NCBI RefSeq assembly: GCF_000364605.1
Contig: NZ_KB822579.1
Coordinates: forward strand, 62,001-126,000
Origin: Nocardioides sp. Iso805N
GTDB taxonomy: Bacteria; Actinomycetota; Actinomycetes; Propionibacteriales; Nocardioidaceae
DNA: 64,000 nucleotides
Direction: 5' to 3'
In this document: positions 43,401 to 52,373 of the stretch, piece after piece
Layout: every line of letters begins with the position of its first letter
How positions within the stretch are numbered: the stretch's first letter is position 1
The notes under the pieces: model-generated
Seen by the model: the letters and a program-made list of their open reading frames with translations, nothing else
Told to the model about the DNA's origin: nothing
The model's database searches: none
Translations under genes and position numbers: made by a program

Positions 43401-44384
43401 TCAGCGGCGGGCGAGCAACAGCCCGAAGTCGGCCATCGGGTCGGTCCACCACCGCTCGACGGTGAGCCCGACCTCGGCGAGCTCCGGCTCGATCCGCTCG
43501 CGACGGAACTTCGCCGAGATCTCGGTCCGGATCTCCTCATCCCGGGCGAGCTCCACCGGGAGGTCGAGAGCAGCGAGCCGGCCCGACACCGGCCGTGAGG
43601 CGCGTAGCCGCATCTCGATCCACTCGTTCTCGGCGTCCCACAGCGCCACGTGCACGAAGTCCTCCGGGTCGAGGTCGCCGTCGAGTTCGCGGTCCAGGAC
43701 CGCGATCACGTTGCGGTTGAACGCGGCGGTCACGCCGGCAGCATCGTCGTAAGCGGCGACCAGCCGCTCGGGGTCCTTGACCAGGTCGACGCCCAGCAAC
43801 AGCGCTTCACCGGGCCGCATCGCGTCGGCCAGTCCGGAAAGGAACGTGCGCCGCTCGGCGGTGGGGTAGTTGCCGATGGTGCTGCCCAACAGCACCCACA
43901 GTCGACGTCCGGGTGCCGGGAGCGCTCCGAGGTGGCGATCGAAGTCGGCGACGGCGCCGAGCAGCGGCAGGTGCGGATAGTCGGCGCGCAGGGCCGCCAT
44001 CGCGTCGCGCAGGGCGCCGGCGCTGACGTCGACGGGGACGTAGGCGGCCAGCTCGGCCCGCCGGGCCATCGCGTCGAGCAGCAGCCGGGTCTTCTGGCTC
44101 GACCCCGAGCCCAGCTCGAGCAGCACCTCGGCGCCGGCGGCCGCGGCGATGTCGTCGGCGTACGCGGAGAGGATCGCGTGTTCGGTGCGAGTCGGGTAGT
44201 ACTCCGGCAGCCGGGTGATCTCCTCGAAGAGCCGGCTGCCGCGGTCGTCGTAGAAGTACTTCGGCGGCAGCCACTTCGGCGTGGCGGTGAGCCCGGCGCG
44301 GGCATCGGACTCCAGTGCTGCGCGCAGGTCCTGCGGGGTGAGCAGCACGTCGAGACTCGCGCCCGGCGTGGAGATGGTGGTCAC
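43401..44384 (-). CDS. egtD: L-histidine N(alpha)-methyltransferase (ergothioneine synthesis)
   Basis: A 327-aa histidine-specific SAM methyltransferase making hercynine. The family opening L-P-P-K-Y-F-Y-D-D-R-G-S-R-L-F-E-E-I is at about residue 42, motif I is L-E-L-G-S-G-S-S-Q-K-T near 92, and S-T-I-G-N-Y and G-V-D-L-V-K-D complete the family pattern. Length matches EgtD (about 320). GTG 44384 overlaps the egtC stop by 4 bases with GAGGAG upstream. It is the last gene of the egtB-egtC-egtD block. Confidence 0.94.
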   Translation of the reverse strand: MTTISTPGASLDVLLTPQDLRAALESDARAGLTATPKWLPPKYFYDDRGSRLFEEITRLPEYYPTRTEHAILSAYADDIAAAAGAEVLLELGSGSSQKTRLLLDAMARRAELAAYVPVDVSAGALRDAMAALRADYPHLPLLGAVADFDRHLGALPAPGRRLWVLLGSTIGNYPTAERRTFLSGLADAMRPGEALLLGVDLVKDPERLVAAYDDAAGVTAAFNRNVIAVLDRELDGDLDPEDFVHVALWDAENEWIEMRLRASRPVSGRLAALDLPVELARDEEIRTEISAKFRRERIEPELAEVGLTVERWWTDPMADFGLLLARR

Positions 44385-44893
44385 CGTGACTCCTCGGTAT
44401 CGACGGGCGGATGCAGCGGGAAGATCGTCGGACCGCAAGGATCCAGTGCCGCTACGGTGCCCGGTGCCAGGGGTGACCATGCGAGGTCGTCAGCCGGCGG
44501 AGTGCTGGTGACGGCGTACTCCCAGCCGCCGAGCTCGACGATGCCGAGCCGCCGGCCCCAGGTCAGCGCTGCCAGCTGATCGCCGTCGGCGATCAGGACC
44601 GAGCACTGCGGGAGTCGGGCGCGGGTCGCCACCCGGACGAGCAGACTCGCCACCGGGAGCCCGGGACCGTCAGCCGTCCCACGCGCGGTGGCCACGGCCG
44701 CGAGCACCGCCTCCACCTCGGTCTGGGTGGCAGCGGAGACGCCGACCTGCCAGCCGCCCGGCGCGCTCGGCTCGCAGTCGTCGTCGGCCGCCCATGCGGT
44801 CAGCGTCTCGGGGCGGCCGAGGGCTCCGCGGTGGCCGCATACGACCCGTGCGGCCCAGACCGGTTGGGCGGCCAGCTCGATCGCGTCGGTCAA
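44381..44893 (-). CDS. egtC: EgtC-like protein, N-terminally truncated (no catalytic Cys)
   Basis: A 170-aa protein located where egtC is expected. Its second half (A-A-L-T-W-G-R-R-L..., V-T-S-T-P) corresponds to the C-terminal half of EgtC, the class II amidotransferase that removes glutamate in ergothioneine synthesis. Full EgtC is about 220-250 aa and begins M-C-R-H-L, with Cys2 as nucleophile. Here the frame starts with TTG at 44893, three bases after the egtB stop, and goes almost at once into a segment (C-G-H-R-G-A-L-G-R-P-E) matching the internal S-H-N-G-A-L block. The first 80-100 residues, including the nucleophile, are therefore absent. It is probably catalytically dead, either a remnant or a repurposed fragment. 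The frame is still open with normal codon use. Confidence 0.7.
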   Translation of the reverse strand: MTDAIELAAQPVWAARVVCGHRGALGRPETLTAWAADDDCEPSAPGGWQVGVSAATQTEVEAVLAAVATARGTADGPGLPVASLLVRVATRARLPQCSVLIADGDQLAALTWGRRLGIVELGGWEYAVTSTPPADDLAWSPLAPGTVAALDPCGPTIFPLHPPVDTEESR

Positions 44894-44896
44894 CCC

Positions 44897-46189
44897 TCAG
44901 CCCGCCCGCACGACGCCGTCGTCGGCGAGCCGTACGCCGGTCAGCGGCCACCGCGCGCCCGGCGGGAAGAAGTTGCGGTAGGACGCCCGTGCGTGCCCGG
45001 GCGGTGTGAGTGCACAGCCCCCGCGCAATACCATCTGGCTGGACATGAACTTGCCGTTGTACTCGCCGATCGCGCCGGCCGCCGGGTGGAACCCGGGATA
45101 GGGCAGGTACGCCGAGGACGTCCACTCCCAGCAGTCGCCGAAGAGCTGGCGCAGCCCGCCGGTCGGCGGTCCGGCAGCACGTGGGTGCCAGGTGCTCGCC
45201 TCCGGAGGCTGACCGTCCGCCGAGCCTGTCGGAGCGTCTTCGGACCGAGCCGCATGCTCCCACTCGGCCTCGGTCGGCAGCCGCTTGCCCGCCCAGGTGG
45301 CATAGGCATCGGCCTCGTAGTGACTGAGGTGGCAGGCCGGCAGCTCCGGGTCGACCGGCCAGGTGCCGCTGAGGGTGTGCTCGAACCAGACCCCGTCCTG
45401 CTCGATCCAGTAGAACGGAGCCTGCCAGCCCTCGGCGTTGATCCGCGCCCAGCCGTCACTGAGCCACAGCTCCGGGCGCCGGTAGCCGCCGTCGGCCATG
45501 AACGCCTGCCACTCGCCGTTGGTGACCAGCCGGTCGGCCAGCCGGAAGGGCGCGAGGAACTGCTGGTGGAGCGGCAGCTCGTTGTCGAAGCAGAACGACC
45601 CGTCGCGGTCGCTGTCGTGGCCGATCTCGACCAGCCCTCCGTCGTACTCGTGCCAGCCGAGCGGCCCTGAGACGCCGCTGGTGGCAGGACAGCCGGCATA
45701 GACCGGTCGGAGCGGGTTGAGCGAGAGCACGTGCTTGATGTCCATCAGCAGCAGCTCCTGGTGCTGCTGCTCATGGTGGAAGCCGAGCTCGATGGTCGGC
45801 GCGAGCTTGGTCAGCGTGCCCTCGTCGAGGCTGTCGAGCAGGCCGCGCATCCGGTCGTCGACGTTGCCGCGATACATCCCCACGTCGTGCGCGCCCGGGC
45901 GGCTGATCACGCCGCGCAGCGGACGCGCGTAGCGTGGGCCGATCGCCTCGTAGTAGGAGTTGAACAGGAACCAGTACTGATCCTGGTAGGGAGCGAAGCG
46001 CTGCTCGTTCTCCGCCAGCACGAACGTCTCGAAGAACCAGGTGACGTGGGCGCGATGCCACTTGGTGGGCGAGACGTCGGGCATCGACTGGACCGTCTGG
46101 TCCTCCGGCGACAGCGGCGCGGCGAGCTGCTCGGTGTAGGCCCGAACCTCGTCGTACCGGGTCTGGAGGGTGGTGACGTCGGTACTCAT
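44897..46189 (-). CDS. egtB: Hercynine oxygenase / sulfoxide synthase (ergothioneine synthesis)
   Basis: A 430-aa non-haem iron enzyme joining a thiol to hercynine with O2. The N-terminal DinB-like half carries the 3-His iron site: His48 in W-H-R-A-H and His139/His143 in H-H-E-Q-Q-H-Q-E; the C-terminal half is an FGE-sulfatase (SUMF1) domain with A-T-W-A-G-K-R-L-P-T-E-A-E-W-E and the closing V-L-R-G-G. Length matches EgtB. The usual upstream egtA (gamma-glutamylcysteine synthetase) is not here. It is the first gene of the cluster; no ribosome site is striking at ATG 46189. Confidence 0.94.
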   Translation of the reverse strand: MSTDVTTLQTRYDEVRAYTEQLAAPLSPEDQTVQSMPDVSPTKWHRAHVTWFFETFVLAENEQRFAPYQDQYWFLFNSYYEAIGPRYARPLRGVISRPGAHDVGMYRGNVDDRMRGLLDSLDEGTLTKLAPTIELGFHHEQQHQELLLMDIKHVLSLNPLRPVYAGCPATSGVSGPLGWHEYDGGLVEIGHDSDRDGSFCFDNELPLHQQFLAPFRLADRLVTNGEWQAFMADGGYRRPELWLSDGWARINAEGWQAPFYWIEQDGVWFEHTLSGTWPVDPELPACHLSHYEADAYATWAGKRLPTEAEWEHAARSEDAPTGSADGQPPEASTWHPRAAGPPTGGLRQLFGDCWEWTSSAYLPYPGFHPAAGAIGEYNGKFMSSQMVLRGGCALTPPGHARASYRNFFPPGARWPLTGVRLADDGVVRAG

Positions 46190-46241
46190 GTCATCGACGA
46201 TGGCACGAGTATGCGGCGCTCGAAAGGGGGCCCGCGCGAAC

Positions 46242-47723
46242 TCAGTCGGTCGTGGCGGCGCTCGGTGATGGGCTCGCGGACGGGTCCGAGGAGCCCGACG
46301 GGCCGTCCGACGGAGTGTCCGAGGAGGTGTCGGCAGGACCGAGGCCGGTGATCGGACCGTCGGTGGTGTCGGCGTCGGTGAACGCCTCGACCACGTCCTC
46401 CACCTGAGCCTTCGCCTTCGCCACGGTGAGACCGTCGAGCAGCTTCAGGCAGCGGGTGAGCGCCGCCTGGCTCGCGTCCTCGGTGGCGTCGGGATAGGTG
46501 GTGGTGATCTGCTGCTGGCAGACGTCGGTCAGCTCCGCCACGGTCGCGGCCGCCGTGGTCGGGTCAGTGGTGGGTCCGGTCGTAGGTCCGGTCGTAGGTC
46601 CGGTCGTAGGTCCGGTCGTCGGGCCTGTGGTTGGACCTGTCGTCGGGTCCTGGGTCGGCGTGGTGCTCGGCGTCGGCGTGGTGCTCCCGCTCTGCGAGCC
46701 GCTGCTCACGGCGGTCTGGCCGCCCTTGTGGTGCTTGTTCTTGGTGTGCTTGGTCTGCTTGGCGTGCGCCTGGTGCTTCTTGGTCTTGGCGGACTTCGCG
46801 GTGCTGTCCTCCGTGCTGGCCGGGCCCTGGACCAGGTACGTCGCGGGCACCACACCGGTGAGGCTGCTGTCGGCGGCGTACGACGTGGCGAGCGCCTGGA
46901 CCCGCGTCGCGTAGGCGTCGCTGTGGTTGTAGCGCAGCAGTGCGGCGTGCTGGGCGTTCGGCGTGGAGAGGTCGGTGCCACCCGAGCAGAGGTAGACCGC
47001 CGAGGCCAGCGCAGCGTCGTTGATGTCCTGGGGGTCACGCCGCCCGTCGCCGTCGCCGTCGACAGCGACCATCACCCAGGTCGAGGGCAGGAACTGCATC
47101 GGGCCCACCGCCCGGTCCGAGGTCTTGTCTCCGTCGAGCTGACCGCCGTCGGTGTCGGCGATCTGCTGGGTGTGGTGGGTGCCGTCGAGCGCCGGGCCGT
47201 AGATGCCGGGTGTGGCGACGCCGGCCGGGTCGAGCTGGCTGCCGCCGGCGGTGCCGTTCCCGGACTCCACGGTGCCGATCGCTGCCAGCAGCTGCCAACT
47301 GAGGTTGCACGTGGTGTCGGCCTGGTCGATCACCGACGAGGCACGCTGGTAGGCGGACAGTGCCGTCGTGGAGATCGCCGAGGTCGTGCCGCTGACGGCG
47401 ACGGTGCTGAGCCGGGCGAGCAGGGGGCCGCTACCGGCGCCGGCGAGCGTCGCAGCGCCAGGCAGCTGGCCCGCCTTGGTGACGCTGGCCGGCGGGGCGA
47501 CCGAGGTGCTGGCCGCGTCGAGCTGCGGGGTGAGGGTCGGTGTGCTCGTCGGTGTGATGGCGGCCGGCAGGCCGGAGGAGATGGTGGCAGCGGTGCTGCG
47601 CGGACTGTCGGTGGCTGCCGTCGCATCGTGCTGGTAGGCCTCTACGGTCGCGACCACGGCGGTGAGGGCGGCGACGGGAACGAGGACAACTGCCTTGGTA
47701 CGGAGAAGGTTCCGCGACATCAT
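46242..47723 (-). CDS. Secreted lytic transglycosylase with Thr/Pro-rich C-terminal region
   Basis: A 493-aa exported protein. The signal/anchor region (about residues 8-33) leads into a Pro/Thr-rich linker, then a transglycosylase domain (about 135-290): W-Q-L-L-A-A-I-G-T-V-E-S-G-N-G with the catalytic Glu, G-P-M-Q-F-L-P-S-T-W and Y-N-H-S-D-A-Y, as in MltB-like SLT_2 proteins. After a Lys/His-rich stretch come six T-T-G-P repeats and an acidic Ser/Asp/Pro tail. It would cut peptidoglycan glycan strands outside the membrane. ATG 47723 is one of two adjacent ATGs; the longer frame upstream lacks support. Confidence 0.87.
   Translation of the reverse strand: MMSRNLLRTKAVVLVPVAALTAVVATVEAYQHDATAATDSPRSTAATISSGLPAAITPTSTPTLTPQLDAASTSVAPPASVTKAGQLPGAATLAGAGSGPLLARLSTVAVSGTTSAISTTALSAYQRASSVIDQADTTCNLSWQLLAAIGTVESGNGTAGGSQLDPAGVATPGIYGPALDGTHHTQQIADTDGGQLDGDKTSDRAVGPMQFLPSTWVMVAVDGDGDGRRDPQDINDAALASAVYLCSGGTDLSTPNAQHAALLRYNHSDAYATRVQALATSYAADSSLTGVVPATYLVQGPASTEDSTAKSAKTKKHQAHAKQTKHTKNKHHKGGQTAVSSGSQSGSTTPTPSTTPTQDPTTGPTTGPTTGPTTGPTTGPTTGPTTDPTTAAATVAELTDVCQQQITTTYPDATEDASQAALTRCLKLLDGLTVAKAKAQVEDVVEAFTDADTTDGPITGLGPADTSSDTPSDGPSGSSDPSASPSPSAATTD
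46573..46644 (-). repeat. Six tandem 12-bp units encoding T-T-G-P
   Basis: Six 12-bp units (plus-strand form GGTCCGGTCGTA, three identical, three diverged) sit inside the transglycosylase gene and encode a run of Thr-Thr-Gly-Pro. In-frame length change by slippage is expected. Confidence 0.88.
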
Positions 47724-47938
47724 CACTACTTCTGCAAATCGGGAAGCCCAGCTCAACGCCGGACCCGGGAACGGGCGTTGGATCCATCCTGCGCCGGAAC
47801 CATAGGTAAGTCATGTGAACGGAGGAGGTTTCTCAGGAGAATGTCCAGATCCACTCATCTGGATGACAAGATCCGCGCCCGTCCGCCCGCGAATCGTCGG
47901 CGGGCCGACACCCGCAGCCTCCCCGATCAGGGCGGCGA

Positions 47939-50900
47939 TCAGTGCGGCCAGTGCCGGGTGAGGAACTCGACCAGCTCCTCGGCCGGCTTGGGCCTGCTCA
48001 GGTAGTAGCCCTGGGCGTAGTCGACGCCGATGTCGCGCACGATCTGCAGGGTCTCGGCGTCCTCGATGCCCTCGGCGGTGACGAGCATCGAGTAGGCCTT
48101 GCCCACATCGACGATCGCCCTGAGCACCGCGCGTGCGGTGTGGTCGCCGGCGAGACGCTTGATCAGCATCTTGTCGACCTTGATGCCGCCCACCGGCAGC
48201 TGGTCGAGACGGGCCAGCGAGGAGTGGCCGGTGCCGAAGTCGTCGATGACGACCCGGAACTCGGCATCGCGCAGCTGCTGCAGCGCGGCCCGACTCAGCT
48301 CGAGGTTCTCCATCAGTGCAGACTCGGTCACCTCGAAGGTGATCGGCCAGTTGCTCAGACCGGCGCCGGTGATCCGCGCGATGACACGTTCGGCGAAGCC
48401 CGGCATGCCGAGCTGTACGGCGGACAGGTTCACCGGGATGCGGACGTGCGGCAGCGCCGTGGCCCAGGCCAGTGCCTGCTCGATCGCGAGGTCCAGGATG
48501 AGATCGCCGAGCGGCACGATCAGGCCGGTCGCCTCGGCCAGCGGGATGAACTGGTCCGGGCCGACGACGCCGCCGTCCGGTGGATACCACCGCACCAGCG
48601 ACTCGGCGCGGTTGAAGATGCCGGTGGACAGCTCGAGCGCGGGTTGGAAGACCAGGCCGAACTCGCGGTTGGCGATCGCGCGGCGCAGGGCGGCGTGCCG
48701 TGCGAGCCGGGCAGTGGCACGAGCGCGGAGTGCGCGGTCGTAGTGCCGGAACCCGTCGGGGGTGTCGGTGCGCGCCACCGCAGCGGCGATCGACGCGTTC
48801 TGGAACAGCGTGTAGGCGTCGTCGCCGGGTGCGCTGGTGGCCACCCCGACCGCCGCTACCAGCGCGAACTCGCTGCCCTCGACGGCGAACGGCTCGTCCA
48901 GGCAGGTGAGCAGTCGCTGGGCGACCGACTCGCGGAACTCGACGGTCCGGGCCGGCAGGAAGATGCCGAACTCGGTGTCGTCGAGCAGACCGATCAGAGC
49001 GCCGACGTCGTTGCACTGCTCGAGACGCGCGGCCACCGCCGCCAGAAGCTCGTCACGGGCCGTCCGCTCCATGCTGTCGTCGAGCAGGTCGATCCCGCCG
49101 AGGTGGACGACGTACGCCGCCTGCACGTCCTCGCTGTCGGTGAGGCGCTGCTCGACCAGGCCGAGGAAGCGGTGCCGGCCCGGGAGTCCGGTCGCCGCGT
49201 CCAAGGTCAGGTCCCGGAGCAGCTCGCGCCGTGCCGACGTGCGGGAGATGGCGAGGGAGGCCAGCCGCTTGAGCCGGTTCACGGCGACCTCTTTGAGGTC
49301 GACCGGGGGATTTCTGGCCTCGCCCGGCTGCTCGTTCCAGTGTGCCCACTGCATCCCGCCGTTGCTCTTGGCGGCGTACATGGCCTCGTCGGCACGACGC
49401 AGCACCGATGCCGGTTCGACGGCGTCGGTGAACCCGGCGATGCCGATGCTGGCGGTGACCGGGTGGATGGGATCCGGGGACGCCTCGCGGGCCGCGTCGG
49501 CGACCACGGCGAGCAGGAGGCCGGCGACCTCGGCGGCGTGCTCGCTGCTGGCCTCAGGCAGGAAGACCACGAACTCGTCGCCGCCGATCCGGCCCAGCGC
49601 CGCCTGCGGTGGCAACCGGGCGCTGACCGCGGTGGCGATACCCGCCAGGATCGCGTCGCCGATGGCGTGGCCGTAGGTGTCGTTGTGGTGCTTGAACCCG
49701 TCGAGGTCGATCATCAGCAGTGCGCTGGCCTGCTGGGTGCCGCGTCGCTTGCTGACCTGCTGCGCCAGCAGTCCCTCGAAGGCGCGCCGGTTGAGGGCGC
49801 CGGTGAGCGGGTCGTGGTTGGCCAGGAAGCGCATCTGCTCCTCCTGGGCGCGTTGCTCGGTCACGTCGCGCTCGATGCCGACGAAGTAGCCGGCATGGTC
49901 GGGCGTGTCTCCGGGGAGCCAGCGTCCGGAGATCTCGAGGAGTCGCGGATCCGTGCCGTCGGGGCCGCGGTAGCGGTAGTCGATGGTGGAGGCGCCGCGG
50001 CTCTCCTGCAGCGCGAGCAGCAGGCCGCGGTCCTCGCGATGGACGCTGCGCAGCAGCTCGTCGATCGAGAGCACGAGATGGTCGGGGTGGCGGTAGTGCA
50101 ACCGGGCCAGCTCGCGCGAGATGACGATCTGCATCGTCTCCAGGTTCACCTCGAAGGCACCGACGTGCGCGGCCTCCTCGGCGACCTCCTGGCGCTTCAG
50201 CGTGCGCTCGAGGCGCTGCCTTGCCGCGACGGTCTCGCTGATGTCGTGCACGATCGCGCAGGCGCCGATGACGGCACCGTCGTCCCCTGTCACCGGCAGG
50301 CAGGTCAGCGAGATGTGTGCGGTGGTGCCGTCGGGCAGTCGGCGCTCGGTCTCGGCGATCGTCGCCGGTATGCCGGACAGCGCACGGGTCAGCGCGGTGC
50401 GCTGCGCGTGTTGCTCCTCGGGCGGTGCGAGCTCGTCGATCGAACGGCCCAGCATGTCGTCGGACTCGATCTGGAAGAACCGCTCCGCGGTGGCGTTGGC
50501 CTGTCGCACCAGCAGATCCTGGTCGACGGTGACGACCACGTCGGGGGAGTTGTCGAGGATGGTGCGCAAGTAGCGGGCCGGGTTGCTGCGGTGTCGTGCC
50601 ACCGACGCGCGAGCGACCTTGCACAGCGCCCGGGCGACGGTCGCGTCGTCCATCTCGAGGTAGTCCTCGGCGCCGAGCTGGATCGCGTCCAGCCCACGCT
50701 GCTCCTCGGTCGGCGGCACGAGCGCCACCACAGCGGTGTCGCGTTGTGCCGAGCTGTGCAGCAGCTGGCGCAGCTCGGTGGGGGAGCAGGCCGTGATGTC
50801 GGCCAGGACGAGGTCGGGGCCGTCGCCGTGGCCCAGCACGGCCAGCACGCCTGCCGGCGTGTCCGTACGACGTACCAGCAGGCTCGTCCCGTCCGCGCTG

Positions 50901-50971
50901 GCGGCTGCGGCGACCATCGCCGCGAGGCGATCATCGGCCGTCAGGACCAGCGTGTCGATCCCAGCGTGCAA
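47939..50971 (-). CDS. REC-PAS-PAS-GGDEF-GGDEF-EAL cyclic di-GMP enzyme
   Basis: A 1010-aa soluble signalling protein. Order: response-regulator-like domain (1-120; the phospho-acceptor region reads L-V-L-A-D-I-T), PAS 1 (about 132-255) with D-N-S-P-D-V-V-V-T, PAS 2 (about 270-385), a GGDEF domain with intact R-I-G-G-D-E-F near 463, a second GGDEF fold whose motif has decayed to L-D-D-T-E-F near 664, and an EAL domain with E-S-L (790), D-D-F-G-T-G-H-S-S (907), A-E-G-I-E-D and Q-G-Y-Y-L. EAL catalytic residues appear intact, so it may both make and break c-di-GMP; the second GGDEF is likely regulatory. TTG 50971 is chosen for the GGAGGG site 6-7 bases upstream. Confidence 0.9.
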   Translation of the reverse strand: MHAGIDTLVLTADDRLAAMVAAAASADGTSLLVRRTDTPAGVLAVLGHGDGPDLVLADITACSPTELRQLLHSSAQRDTAVVALVPPTEEQRGLDAIQLGAEDYLEMDDATVARALCKVARASVARHRSNPARYLRTILDNSPDVVVTVDQDLLVRQANATAERFFQIESDDMLGRSIDELAPPEEQHAQRTALTRALSGIPATIAETERRLPDGTTAHISLTCLPVTGDDGAVIGACAIVHDISETVAARQRLERTLKRQEVAEEAAHVGAFEVNLETMQIVISRELARLHYRHPDHLVLSIDELLRSVHREDRGLLLALQESRGASTIDYRYRGPDGTDPRLLEISGRWLPGDTPDHAGYFVGIERDVTEQRAQEEQMRFLANHDPLTGALNRRAFEGLLAQQVSKRRGTQQASALLMIDLDGFKHHNDTYGHAIGDAILAGIATAVSARLPPQAALGRIGGDEFVVFLPEASSEHAAEVAGLLLAVVADAAREASPDPIHPVTASIGIAGFTDAVEPASVLRRADEAMYAAKSNGGMQWAHWNEQPGEARNPPVDLKEVAVNRLKRLASLAISRTSARRELLRDLTLDAATGLPGRHRFLGLVEQRLTDSEDVQAAYVVHLGGIDLLDDSMERTARDELLAAVAARLEQCNDVGALIGLLDDTEFGIFLPARTVEFRESVAQRLLTCLDEPFAVEGSEFALVAAVGVATSAPGDDAYTLFQNASIAAAVARTDTPDGFRHYDRALRARATARLARHAALRRAIANREFGLVFQPALELSTGIFNRAESLVRWYPPDGGVVGPDQFIPLAEATGLIVPLGDLILDLAIEQALAWATALPHVRIPVNLSAVQLGMPGFAERVIARITGAGLSNWPITFEVTESALMENLELSRAALQQLRDAEFRVVIDDFGTGHSSLARLDQLPVGGIKVDKMLIKRLAGDHTARAVLRAIVDVGKAYSMLVTAEGIEDAETLQIVRDIGVDYAQGYYLSRPKPAEELVEFLTRHWPH

Positions 50972-51127
50972 GCGGACCCTCCGTCTTCACCTTCCGTGAC
51001 GCGTATCGGAGATCCTGGCGCATCGTCGAAGCCGAAGTCGGTGGTTCGGCGGGACTTGGGACCCGGGACCCGCCGGATGCCGGGCCGGAAGGACGACTGA
51101 TCGGCGGGCCGATGGATAACGAGCCTC

Positions 51128-51745
51128 GTGCCTTCGCTGATCACCTTCGGACCCCTGCGGATCGAGTACGCCGACGACACGTTGCGGCCCCGGCCGTGGA
51201 CCGAGCAGCAGTCGTCGTGGGCGCACGAGCTTCTCGAGGACGCGCCTCCGGGACCGGTCCTGGAGCTGTGTGCGGGTGTCGGGCACATCGGACTCCTTGC
51301 CGTCCTCGGCACGGACCGAGGGTTGGTCTGCGTCGACTCCTCGGCGTCGGCCTGTGCCTACGCCCGGCGCAACGTGGCCGCCGCCGGGCGCGATGACGTA
51401 GCCGAGGTGCGGCACGGCGCGATGGACACCGTGCTGATGCCCGAGGAGCGCTTCGCGCTTGTCATCGCGGACCCGCCGTGGGTGCCGACCGACCGGACCG
51501 CCCGCTTCCCCGAGGACCCGCTCGCGAGCATCGACGGAGGCGCCGACGGTCTCGACGTTGCGCGGACCTGCGTCGAGGTGGCAGCGCGGCACCTGTTGCG
51601 GGACGGAGTGCTGCTTCTCCAGCTCGGAGAGCGGCAGCAGGTCGATGCGCTGGCACGGGAGCTGGCGGAGACGGCGGAGCTCGGCGTGCGTGAAGTGCGC
51701 GACGGGGCGGGCGGCGTACTCGTGCTGCTCGGCCGTCCGAGGTAG
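51128..51745 (+). CDS. Class I SAM methyltransferase, HemK/PrmC-like
   Basis: A 205-aa methyltransferase. Motif I is V-L-E-L-C-A-G-V-G-H-I-G near residue 45, the acidic ribose contact V-C-V-D-S-S follows, and motif IV is A-D-P-P-W-V-P near 116, a D-P-P-W/NPPY-type site used for N-methylation of amides or bases. It is shorter than PrmC and lacks its N-terminal helical domain; the real substrate is unknown. GTG 51128 is 7 bases after a GATAAC box, which fits a leaderless start. Confidence 0.8.
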   Translation: MPSLITFGPLRIEYADDTLRPRPWTEQQSSWAHELLEDAPPGPVLELCAGVGHIGLLAVLGTDRGLVCVDSSASACAYARRNVAAAGRDDVAEVRHGAMDTVLMPEERFALVIADPPWVPTDRTARFPEDPLASIDGGADGLDVARTCVEVAARHLLRDGVLLLQLGERQQVDALARELAETAELGVREVRDGAGGVLVLLGRPR

Positions 51746-51808
51746 CCGAGGCGTCGCAGAGCGTCGCGGCCACGGGCCGACCGCGACGCCCTCAGCTGGT
51801 GCGCTCCC

Positions 51809-52261
51809 TCAGGGCGCGACCGGGTAGCCGCTGGTGATGGCGAGCCGGTTCCAGCCGTTGATGGCGATCGCCACCGCGATGACCGCGGCCCGCTGCTTCT
51901 CGTCCAGCGCGGCCGCGACGTCGACCTCGGGCGCCGGGGCGGTGTGGGATTCCCCGATCCGGGTGACCTGCTCGGCGATGGTGAGAGCGGCCTGCTCCTG
52001 CACGGTGAAGTACTGCGACTCCCGCCAGGCCGCCACCACGGCCAGGCGGTCGGTGGTCTCACCCTTCTCCACGGCGTCGCGGGTGTGCATCCGCAGGCAG
52101 AAGGCGCAGCCGTTGAGCTGGGAGGCGCGCAGCTTGACCAGGTCGATCAGCAGCGGTTCGAGACCAGCGGTCTCGGCAGCTTCTGTCGCCGCCGTCTCGA
52201 CCTGCATCTGTGCCTCGTAGAGTGCCGGGAAGAGCTTGCTGACATTGACGTGATGCGCCAT
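51809..52261 (-). CDS. Carboxymuconolactone decarboxylase/AhpD-like alkylhydroperoxidase
   Basis: A 150-aa AhpD-fold protein. The redox site is N-G-C-A-F-C-L-R-M-H-T with Cys52, Cys55 and His59, the YtrE/AhpD core motif. It would reduce peroxides or use a thiol relay. It is divergent from an ECF41 sigma factor gene and shares a promoter region carrying that sigma's -35 and -10 elements; CMD proteins are one of the known partner classes of ECF41. AAGGAG lies upstream of ATG 52261. Confidence 0.9.
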   Translation of the reverse strand: MAHHVNVSKLFPALYEAQMQVETAATEAAETAGLEPLLIDLVKLRASQLNGCAFCLRMHTRDAVEKGETTDRLAVVAAWRESQYFTVQEQAALTIAEQVTRIGESHTAPAPEVDVAAALDEKQRAAVIAVAIAINGWNRLAITSGYPVAP

Positions 52262-52310
52262 GGGGGACTCCTTCGTCGATCGGCCGGGTCGTCCCGGCGT
52301 ACTCCTTCTT

Positions 52311-52365
52311 GACGAGGTGGGTGCCGCGGATGTGAGGTCCTCACAGATCCCGTCCCTGGTTCGTC
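52311..52365. promoter_or_regulatory. Divergent ECF41-type promoters sharing a palindromic -35
   Basis: A 15-bp palindrome TGTGAGGTCCTCACA (52331-52345) supplies CCTCACA to both strands. On the plus strand CCTCACA is followed by 16 bases and CGTC (52362-52365), 9 bases before the sigma gene ATG; on the minus strand CCTCACA, 16 bases, CGTC (52314-52311) leads to the AhpD-like gene. The -35/-10 pair resembles the known ECF41 consensus (TGTCACA and CGTC). Identical spacing on both strands supports two autoregulated promoters back to back. Confidence 0.85.
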
Positions 52366-52373
52366 ATCCTGGT

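Noticed and set aside
47724..47938. Possible second c-di-AMP riboswitch before the lytic transglycosylase
   Set aside because: None of the ydaO conserved blocks (GGGGGACCC, TTGGGGTGAA, CCGACAGCTAAC) occurs on the minus strand here; I see nothing definable in this gap.
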